Below, piece by piece: positions 1-4,692 of a stretch of DNA of 5,468 nucleotides. The translations under genes and the position numbers were made by a program. The stretch's first letter is position 1. Every line of letters starts with the position of its first letter. Origin of the DNA: SURF-43 sp964628985 (GTDB taxonomy: Bacteria; Chloroflexota; Dehalococcoidia; UBA2979); assembly GCA_964628985.1 (NCBI GenBank), contig CAZVNJ010000096.1:1-5468 (forward strand), written 5' to 3'. The notes beneath the pieces are model-generated. The model was not told where the DNA came from. It saw only the letters and a list, made by a program, of their open reading frames with translations, and ran no database searches.

Positions 1-734
1 ACCCCCTCGTCATCTCCCACCGCACCCACATGGGCTCCATGCCGGAGAACACACTGGTCGGCATCGAAGCCGCAATCGCCGACGGGGTCGATGGGATCGA
101 GATCGACGTACGTGCCACGCGCGATGGCCGCGTGGTGCTGCTGCACGATGCGACGCTGGCGCGCACCACAGGGGAAGCGCGCGTCCTCGTGGACGTCAGC
201 GCCGAGGAACTGGCGAGGGTCCGCACGCGGCCGGCCGGCGACATAGCGCCGCAGCCGGTGCCGTCGCTGGCGGAAGCCCTCGACCGCGTCGCCGGGAGGG
301 CCACCCTGGTCATCGAGGTGAAGCAGCGAGGGATCCAGGAGGCGGTGGCTGCCGAGGTGCGGTCCGCCGGCGCGGCTGACTGGTGCTGGATCTGGGCCTT
401 CGACCCTGAGGTGGCGATCGCCTGCCGTGCTGTCCTACCGGAGGTCCCCGTCGCGTTGAACGCCAACACGGCCTCGCTCGCGAGATACCAGGTGCCAGAC
501 CCGATCCCCCTGGCAGTGCGATATGGGTTAGCGGGGCTGAGCCTTTCGCACGAGGTAGTGGACGCTGCCGCCGTCCTCGGGGCGCACCGCCGAGGGCTTG
601 CGGTCTACACCTGGACAGTGGACGAGGTGGCGGACATAGTCCGCACGCGGGATGCCGGCGTGGACGCGATCTGCTCGAACTTCCCGCGGCGCCTGAAGAC
701 GGTGCTGGAGCCGGGACGCGCGGACGCGCCGTGA
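1..734 (+). CDS. Glycerophosphodiester phosphodiesterase (GDPD family), 5' end cut by window
   Basis: GDPD enzymes hydrolyse glycerophosphodiesters to sn-glycerol 3-phosphate and an alcohol, using a TIM barrel and a divalent metal. The frame is open from base 3 with no start before it: it begins PLVISHRTHMGSMPENT, so the methionine at base 30 lies inside the first catalytic motif and is not the real start. Visible family motifs are His-Arg at bases 18-23, the metal-site Glu of PENT at 45-47, Glu-x-Asp (EID) at 99-107, the catalytic His of LLHD at 144-146, the Glu of IEVK at 315-317, and the C-terminal YTWTVDE...GVDAICSNFP strand. The 243 visible codons match the usual length of about 230-260, so only a few residues are missing. 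The usual HRG is HRT here. There is no signal peptide in the visible part, so it is probably cytoplasmic. It ends 74 bp before tRNA-Trp and nothing ties it to the downstream operon. The family call is secure; the substrate is not. Confidence 0.93.
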   Translation, partial: PLVISHRTHMGSMPENTLVGIEAAIADGVDGIEIDVRATRDGRVVLLHDATLARTTGEARVLVDVSAEELARVRTRPAGDIAPQPVPSLAEALDRVAGRATLVIEVKQRGIQEAVAAEVRSAGAADWCWIWAFDPEVAIACRAVLPEVPVALNANTASLARYQVPDPIPLAVRYGLAGLSLSHEVVDAAAVLGAHRRGLAVYTWTVDEVADIVRTRDAGVDAICSNFPRRLKTVLEPGRADAP

Positions 735-787
735 CTGGTAGATTCGTAGAGCAGGCTCTTGGGGTTCCGCGTGCCGGGCTGCGTTGG

Positions 788-793
788 TACACT
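788..793 (+). promoter_or_regulatory. Candidate -10 box of the tRNA-Trp/tRNA-Leu unit
   Basis: TACACT matches the TANNNT form of a sigma-70-type -10 element and lies 15 bases before the mature tRNA-Trp 5' end, which would leave a leader of only about 8-10 nt. The best -35 at a 17-bp spacing (TTCCGC, 765-770) is poor, so only the -10 is proposed. Confidence 0.4.
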
Positions 794-808
794 CGGTCAC
801 CGGCGCGC

Positions 809-884
809 AGGAGTGTAGCTCAGTTGGAAGAGCAGCGGTCTCCAAAACCGCCGGTCGGGGGTTCGAGTCCCTCCACTCCTGCCA
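809..884 (+). tRNA. tRNA-Trp (anticodon CCA)
   Basis: A complete cloverleaf can be folded by eye. The acceptor stem AGGAGTG (809-815) pairs with CACTCCT (874-880) over 7 bp. The D stem GCTC/GAGC is at 818-821/830-833. The anticodon stem GCGGT/ACCGC (835-839/847-851) encloses the loop CTCCAAA, with anticodon CCA at 842-844. The T arm carries GGTTCGAGTCC. Discriminator G881 is followed by an encoded CCA (882-884). G73 and the CCA anticodon are the usual tryptophan identity elements. Only 12 bp separate it from tRNA-Leu, so the two are almost certainly co-transcribed. In many bacteria tRNA-Trp precedes secE-nusG; that neighbourhood is absent here. Confidence 0.97.
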
Positions 885-896
885 AGTGTCGTCCGT

Positions 897-983
897 GCCC
901 AGGTGGTGAAATAGGCAGACACGCTGTCTTGAGGGGGCAGTGTCCGTAAGGGCGTATGAGTTCAAATCTCATCCTGGGCACCA
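897..983 (+). tRNA. tRNA-Leu (anticodon GAG)
   Basis: This is an 87-nt class II tRNA with encoded CCA. The acceptor stem GCCCAGG (897-903) pairs perfectly with CCTGGGC (973-979), followed by discriminator A980 and CCA 981-983. The anticodon stem CTGTC/GGCAG (924-928/936-940, one T-G pair) encloses TTGAGGG, with GAG at 931-933 reading CUC and CUU. The long variable arm folds as TGTCC-GTAA-GGGCG (941-954). The T stem ATGAG/CTCAT (956-960/968-972) closes TTCAAAT. A73 and the long variable arm are leucine identity features. It is the second member of the Trp-Leu unit. Confidence 0.97.
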
Positions 984-1013
984 TCACACTTCTCTCCGTC
1001 TCCCGCTAACGAC

Positions 1014-1030
1014 GCCTCCTCGCCGGAGGC
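1014..1030 (+). terminator. Probable terminator of the tRNA-Trp/tRNA-Leu unit
   Basis: GCCTCC (1014-1019) and GGAGGC (1025-1030) form a perfect 6-bp, nearly all-GC stem with loop TCGCC, 30 bases after the tRNA-Leu CCA. It is followed by TTGAT, a weak T stretch only. Position and stability fit an intrinsic terminator of a high-GC genome, though the U-tract is poor. Confidence 0.5.
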
Positions 1031-1596
1031 TTGATCGCCCCGTCCAAGGGCGAGCACCCGCCGAGTATCCGCATAGGGAGTTGCCCGTGCCGGATCGGCT
1101 TCCCACGTCGTAAGGACACGCTCGTGCTGGCTGATGCTGGTCGCTGGATCGCGATCCGATGGTGCTTTTCGCTGCGGGCCAGACGTCGAAACGGGTGACG
1201 TCGCTTCCACATCCACGCTCTCGAGTCCCGTCGCCATCCACCACACCGTCGACCGGGAGGACCCTCGCCGCCCCAGCGGCTTCGCGGCGGAGCTCGACGC
1301 GGATGCCGGGAGCGCCGTCCTCGGACGGTGGGACGCGACGGGCACCCGTTGGGTGCGCTGTGAGCGCGAGGCGCCGGCGCGCTGTCCGTGCGTCACCAGT
1401 CCGGTCGAGCGAGGCGCCGCGGCGGTCGCGCTGGTGCAACCGCTGCCCGGACGTTGGCGCCCCATAACGCCCGTTGATAGTCCGGCGAGAAGTCTGACAG
1501 CTTTACTCGAACTTCACCATTTCCACCCTTTCCTCACCGATCGTCCCACGTAGCCTTTCAGACTTGAGGCGGGACAACCGTTTGGCTGACGATCTG

Positions 1597-1619
1597 CTGA
1601 AGGTCGGGGTGACCTTCGG
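1597..1619 (+). promoter_or_regulatory. Hairpin in the leader of the exported-protein operon
   Basis: CTGAAGGTC and GACCTTCGG pair over 9 bp (7 perfect pairs GAAGGTC/GACCTTC, one T-G wobble, one more C-G) around loop GGGGT. The hairpin ends 26 bases before the first start codon and 16 bases before its Shine-Dalgarno GAGGA (1636-1640), so it does not cover the site. There is no U-tract. It could stabilise the mRNA 5' end or be a protein or ligand-responsive leader; I do not recognise a known riboswitch class. Confidence 0.45.
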
Positions 1620-1645
1620 GCACTCGTTATTCGCTGAGGACAGAC

Positions 1646-2038
1646 ATGCTCTTCTTCCGGCTCTTCAAGCGATCGTTTCTCCTCAGCGGGCTCTCCGGGA
1701 TGGCCCTGGTGGCAGCCGGTGGCGCGGCCTTCACCGCCGCAAACACGGTGCCGTCCACGGTGGCGGGTGCCGGGAGCGGCGGGGTGTCCGGCTATACCGT
1801 GTCCGGCGTGGTCTACAACCTCAATGCCTCCAACCCTCAGAACATCGACTCGGTGACATTTACCTACTCGCCGGGATCCCCCGACCCCACGAAGGCCCGC
1901 GTCTCACATGACAACGGCACCACCTGGTTCAACTGCGACTCCGCGATCGTTGCGGGGTCGGACGCGGTGACGGCCTGCCTTACGTCTGGTGCCACGGTGG
2001 CGGCTGCTAGCACGCTCGTCGTTGTCTTGAGTCAGTAA
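1646..2038 (+). CDS. Small exported protein with SipW-type N-terminal signal (first tandem paralogue)
   Basis: No named family is recognised; function unknown. The 130-residue product has a short basic N-terminus (RLFKRS, 5-10), a hydrophobic segment (about 11-31) rich in Gly and Ala, and then AANTVPSTVAG. This resembles signals of SipW-processed proteins such as TasA, where cleavage follows a Gly/Ala-rich core ending in an aromatic-containing AxA-like patch. The mature part is Ser/Thr/Asn-rich and likely beta-structured, with YTVSGVVYNLNAS, NGTTWFNCDS and two cysteines (97, 111) that could form a disulfide once exported. The start is supported by GAGGA at 1636-1640, five bases before ATG. 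It is the first gene of the operon, 21 bp from a paralogue of the same length and two genes before an ER/SipW-type signal peptidase, its probable processing enzyme. Export is well supported; surface-fibre or matrix roles by analogy with TasA are only inference. Confidence 0.8.
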   Translation: MLFFRLFKRSFLLSGLSGMALVAAGGAAFTAANTVPSTVAGAGSGGVSGYTVSGVVYNLNASNPQNIDSVTFTYSPGSPDPTKARVSHDNGTTWFNCDSAIVAGSDAVTACLTSGATVAAASTLVVVLSQ

Positions 2039-2049
2039 CGGACGGTTCT

Positions 2050-2054
2050 GGAGG
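2050..2054 (+). promoter_or_regulatory. Strong Shine-Dalgarno of the second paralogue
   Basis: GGAGG lies five bases before the ATG at 2060 and is the clearest ribosome binding site in the operon. It overlaps the palindrome GAGGCCTC (2051-2058). It fixes the start and suggests the second paralogue is the most strongly translated gene of the unit. Confidence 0.7.
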
Positions 2055-2059
2055 CCTCT

Positions 2060-2452
2060 ATGTTCCTGTTTGATCTGTTCGGGCGGTCATTCCTGATGAC
2101 GGCCATGGCGGGGGCGACCGTGATGGCGGTCGGCGGCATGGCGTACACGGCCGCCAACACAGTGCCGACGACGGTGGCTGGATCGGGCTCGGGCAGCGTC
2201 TCGGGCTACACCATCTCCTCAATCGTCTACAACGTGAACGCGAGCAATCCAAACAACGTGGACTCCATCACGTTCGCCTACAGCCCCTCGAGCCCGGACC
2301 CGACCCGAGCCCGCGTCTCCGCCGACGGCGGGACGACGTGGTTCAACTGCGACTCCGCCATCGTCGGTGGGTCGGACTCAGTGACCGCGTGCGCGACTGC
2401 TGGTCTGACGGTGCCGGCCCTCACCAACCTCACCATCGTCCTGACGACCTAG
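2060..2452 (+). CDS. Small exported protein with SipW-type N-terminal signal (second tandem paralogue)
   Basis: This is a tandem duplicate of the preceding gene: also 130 residues, aligning without a single gap, with 86 of 130 identical positions by hand count. Identity is highest at AANTVP (31-36), GSVSGYTIS region (45-53), ASNPNNVDS (61-69), YSPSSPDPT (74-82) and GTTWFNCDSAI (91-101), and lowest in the hydrophobic segment (11-30) and the last ten residues. Both cysteines (97, 111) are kept. The N-terminus MFLFDLFGRSF is less basic than in the first copy. The hydrophobic core (11-30) and following YTAANTVP again look like a SipW-type signal. Start chosen from GGAGG at 2050-2054. The retained ungapped length argues for selection on both copies, perhaps as two subunits of one extracellular structure (inference). 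No named family is recognised. Confidence 0.8.
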   Translation: MFLFDLFGRSFLMTAMAGATVMAVGGMAYTAANTVPTTVAGSGSGSVSGYTISSIVYNVNASNPNNVDSITFAYSPSSPDPTRARVSADGGTTWFNCDSAIVGGSDSVTACATAGLTVPALTNLTIVLTT

Positions 2453-2473
2453 TGACAGTCATCACCCGGGGGC

Positions 2474-2510
2474 GCCTCTGCGCGGGCGTCTCCGGAGACT
2501 GAGCAGAGGC
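2474..2510 (+). promoter_or_regulatory. Hairpin covering the ribosome binding site of the signal peptidase gene
   Basis: GCCTCTGC (2474-2481) is the exact reverse complement of GCAGAGGC (2503-2510), giving an 8-bp stem that ends one base before the ATG at 2512. Its 3' arm contains AGAGG (2505-2509), one candidate Shine-Dalgarno, although at only 2 bases from the ATG it is very close. The enclosed 12-base palindrome GTCTCC/GGAGAC (2488-2499) can form an inner stem GTCT/AGAC and holds the alternative site GGAG (2494-2497). Both candidate binding sites are thus structured. No U-tract follows, so translational damping is a better reading than termination. Confidence 0.55.
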
Positions 2511-2511
2511 C

Positions 2512-4653
2512 ATGGCCAACACGTCCGCCACTTCGAAGCAGCCCGGCAGGCGCCTGAACCCGCTCACGGCGGGGATCTCTGGCGGAATCACGCTCATGGT
2601 GGTCGCCGCGCTCTGGCTCCTGTTCGCGCCGGTGAACATGGGCGGCAAGTTCGCCTACTTCTTCGTCGTCGGCAACTCCATGGAACCGCACATCACGGCG
2701 AACGACCTGGTCCTCCTGCGTGCCGCGGACCGCTACGAGGTCGGCGACGTGATCGGCTTCCGCGACCCGGACCTCGGCACCGTCGTCCATCGCATCCGTG
2801 CCATCGAGGGCGACCAGTACGTCACCCGAGGTGACAATCGAGACTCGGACGACCCGAATCGCCCGTTCCAGAAGGACGTCGTCGGCAAGGAATGGCACGT
2901 CCTCCGCGGCGCCGCGAGCTTCGTACAAACGCTCCAGAGCCCGAAGAGCGCCGTCATCCTCACGATCGCCTCGGTCGCCCTCGGGCTCATGTCGGCGAAG
3001 CCACAGGCCGCCTCCCGTCGCCTTCGGAAGTCGATGGCAAAGCGCACGCCGACCTGGGTGGGCCAGGTCTCGTACAAGTCGATGAACGGCGATCAGATCG
3101 TCACGGTGGCCAGCACGATGCTCTTCACCGCCGTTGCCCTCGGTGCCGTCATGTTATGGAACGGCTCCGAACGCACCGTGACACGGGACATCGTCCTCGA
3201 ACAGACCGGGACACTGCAGTACACCGCTAACGCCGGCACCGGCCTCTACGACGAGGACCGGGTCACGACCGGGCAACCGATCTTCACGCAGATCGGGACC
3301 CAGATGCCCATCTCATTCACTTACGAGGTCACCCCCACCTCGAAGGACGCGGCAGTCGGCGGCGTCCGAGGCATGGTGCGCGTCGTGGTCGAGCTCTCGC
3401 AGGACAACGCCTGGAAACGCGAGTTTGAGATCGTGCCCCCTACCCCGTTCGCCGGGACGACAGCGACCGCCCAGGGCGTGATCGACATCAAGCAATTGCA
3501 GGACACTGCCGCGCGCATGGAGCAGGCCGCGCTCCTCAAATACCCCGTCTACACCATGAGCATCTACGCCGAGGTCAAGGCGAACGGGAATATCACCGGT
3601 CGCGCGCAAGACTTCATGTTCCGGGCGGACTACCCCTTCCAACTCCAGGAACTACAGCTGATCCCCGGCCAGAAGTTCGCGGCTGAGGTGGATGCGCCGT
3701 TGAACGTGAAGCGCGACGCCGTCGAGCTATGGTCGACGACGATTCCGGTCATTGGCACCAGGATCGGCTATCAGGCACTGCAGCTCATCACTGTTGTGCT
3801 CGGCGTCTTTGGCGCGCTCGGGATGGCTTTCGTCTACGCCTCCACCATGCTCGCCGCACGGGATGGAGAGACCGCGCTCATCCTTTCCCGATATGCGCCG
3901 CTGCTCGTCTCCGTGCAGGCCGCCGATGTCGACTTCGGGGGCCGTATCGTCGCCGTCCGACGGTTCGAGGACCTGGTGCGGATGGCCCGCGCGGACGGGC
4001 TCTTCGTCGTCCACGCCGAGAACGGCGTCGCCGACCACTTCCTGCTCGTGACCCCGGAGGTCACCTACCTCTACTCGGTTCCGAGGCCGCCCGAGAAGTT
4101 CCGCTTCGAAGGGGAAGACAGCCCCTCCCCGAACGAGGCGCTCGCGGGGCTCACACGGCCAGACGCGCTCCGCGCGCCCATAACGGCGAGCACTGCCGAT
4201 CTGGATACGCGGGGGACCATCGTGTCGCGAGGCTCCCTGCCCGGCCCGATCCCTCAATCCGCCGCTCAGTCCGCTGCTCAGCCCGCCGCCCCGCCAGTCT
4301 CGGCCCCAGCGCTCTCCCTGCCGGCGGCGAGGCCGTTGGCGTCGCCTGCCCCGGCCCATCCGCAGCCTGGCCCCGGGGGCCCTGCCCTGGCCGGCCCCTC
4401 ACCGGAGACGCCGCGCCGAGCGTCTGGCGCAGGTGTCGTGCAGCCCGCAGCGGGTCCTGCGCCCGCGCCGCCCATGGCTCCGTCTGCACCGGCCATGACG
4501 ATTACGTCCAGCACCGGAACGCGCCCGCTACCGCCGATGGCCCCGCGCCCGACGGATCCGGACGCGCCCGCTGCGAAGCCAGCCGGCAGCGGCAAGATCC
4601 CTCCGCAGCAGCCACCAGCCGCGCCGCCGCGCGGCGGGAAGGCACTGGTCTAA
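2512..4653 (+). CDS. ER/SipW-type signal peptidase I fused to a DUF5305-like module and a Pro/Ala-rich tail
   Basis: This is a membrane serine protease of family S26 that removes signal peptides outside the membrane. The catalytic Ser56 lies in GNSMEP (54-59). The partner is His93 in TVVHRI rather than the lysine of standard LepB, which defines the archaeal/ER/SipW branch. RGDNRDSDD (106-114) supplies the conserved Asp region. Likely helices are 21-39, 146-160, 199-216 and 421-443. The basic stretch 169-179 between helices 2 and 3 puts that loop inside, with the peptidase domain (50-133) and residues 217-420 outside. Residues about 200-523 resemble DUF5305, typically a separate protein near archaeal signal peptidases (from memory, moderate certainty): GLYDED, an extracellular beta-rich region, then after helix 4 the segment RRFEDLVRMARADG...VTYLYSV. 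Residues 528-713 are a low-complexity Pro/Ala tail, predicted cytoplasmic. At 713 residues it is far longer than SipW (about 190). Its neighbours look like its substrates. Confidence 0.9.
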   Translation: MANTSATSKQPGRRLNPLTAGISGGITLMVVAALWLLFAPVNMGGKFAYFFVVGNSMEPHITANDLVLLRAADRYEVGDVIGFRDPDLGTVVHRIRAIEGDQYVTRGDNRDSDDPNRPFQKDVVGKEWHVLRGAASFVQTLQSPKSAVILTIASVALGLMSAKPQAASRRLRKSMAKRTPTWVGQVSYKSMNGDQIVTVASTMLFTAVALGAVMLWNGSERTVTRDIVLEQTGTLQYTANAGTGLYDEDRVTTGQPIFTQIGTQMPISFTYEVTPTSKDAAVGGVRGMVRVVVELSQDNAWKREFEIVPPTPFAGTTATAQGVIDIKQLQDTAARMEQAALLKYPVYTMSIYAEVKANGNITGRAQDFMFRADYPFQLQELQLIPGQKFAAEVDAPLNVKRDAVELWSTTIPVIGTRIGYQALQLITVVLGVFGALGMAFVYASTMLAARDGETALILSRYAPLLVSVQAADVDFGGRIVAVRRFEDLVRMARADGLFVVHAENGVADHFLLVTPEVTYLYSVPRPPEKFRFEGEDSPSPNEALAGLTRPDALRAPITASTADLDTRGTIVSRGSLPGPIPQSAAQSAAQPAAPPVSAPALSLPAARPLASPAPAHPQPGPGGPALAGPSPETPRRASGAGVVQPAAGPAPAPPMAPSAPAMTITSSTGTRPLPPMAPRPTDPDAPAAKPAGSGKIPPQQPPAAPPRGGKALV

Positions 4654-4655
4654 GC

Positions 4656-4688
4656 ATGTCAGTGCCTCCGCTCGGCACCGGCCGGTGA
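4656..4688 (+). other. Ten-codon mini open frame between peptidase and RTX genes
   Basis: ATG at 4656 opens a frame encoding MSVPPLGTGR and stopping at TGA 4686-4688, four bases before the RTX-protein start at 4693. The RTX gene lacks a good Shine-Dalgarno, so reinitiation from this frame is possible. It may equally be chance in a 39-bp gap; a GGAAGG (about 4637-4642) lies upstream but rather far. Confidence 0.2.
4662..4687 (+). promoter_or_regulatory. Two overlapping, mutually exclusive hairpins before the RTX gene
   Basis: GTGCC (4662-4666) pairs with GGCAC (4674-4678) around a 7-base loop. CACCGGCCGGTG (4676-4687) is a perfect 12-base palindrome able to form CACC/GGTG. The two share bases 4676-4678, so only one can form at a time. 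The second ends five bases before the ATG at 4693 and could limit initiation. Confidence 0.3.
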
Positions 4689-4692
4689 CCCT

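Larger units (their letters stand above)
984..1645. other. 660-bp stretch with no recognisable gene; one weak + strand open frame
   Basis: The start holds the tRNA terminator hairpin (1014-1030) and the end holds the operon leader hairpin (1597-1619). Between them is a + strand frame open from base 1077 to a TAG at 1551-1553, whose first ATG is at 1134 (139 codons, no convincing Shine-Dalgarno). From about 1200 to 1460 its third codon positions are roughly 84% G/C by hand count, but the second positions are also GC-rich (about 67%), which is weak for real coding. The 5' and 3' ends of the frame lose the bias. The translation, for example the stretch DATGTRWVRCEREAPARCP, resembles no family I know. 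The overlapping minus-strand frames are no better. It may be a decayed gene, a small unknown gene or non-coding sequence. A 12-bp palindrome lies at 1146-1157 and a GCACCC-GTT-GGGTGC stem at 1342-1356. I find no convincing promoter for the downstream operon; TTGATA at 1474-1479 is a lone -35-like hexamer. Confidence 0.5.

Noticed and set aside
731..949. Plus-strand frame of 72 codons with SVAQLEEQRSPKP and GGEIGRHAVLRG
   Set aside because: It is a translation of the two tRNA genes, a well-known spurious annotation.
528..965. Minus-strand frame of 145 codons containing EWRDSNPRPAVLETAALPTELHS
   Set aside because: This is the familiar false protein produced by translating the antisense of tRNA genes; it covers tRNA-Trp and tRNA-Leu.
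962..1465. Minus-strand frame of 167 codons overlapping tRNA-Leu
   Set aside because: It overlaps the tRNA 3' end, has no recognisable domain, and its second codon positions would be about 76% G/C between 1200 and 1460, which is unlike real coding sequence.
1564..1911. Plus-strand frame of 115 codons overlapping the first paralogue
   Set aside because: It runs through the leader hairpin and then out of frame through the conserved gene; composition is typical of a shadow frame.
2050..2058. Palindrome GAGGCCTC as a separate regulatory site
   Set aside because: Short, with no loop room for a stable hairpin, and explained by overlap with the Shine-Dalgarno GGAGG.
3729..4688. Plus-strand frame of 319 codons inside the signal peptidase gene
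   Set aside because: An Arg/Pro/Ala-rich shadow frame caused by high GC; the true frame carries the DUF5305-like segment and continuous codon bias.
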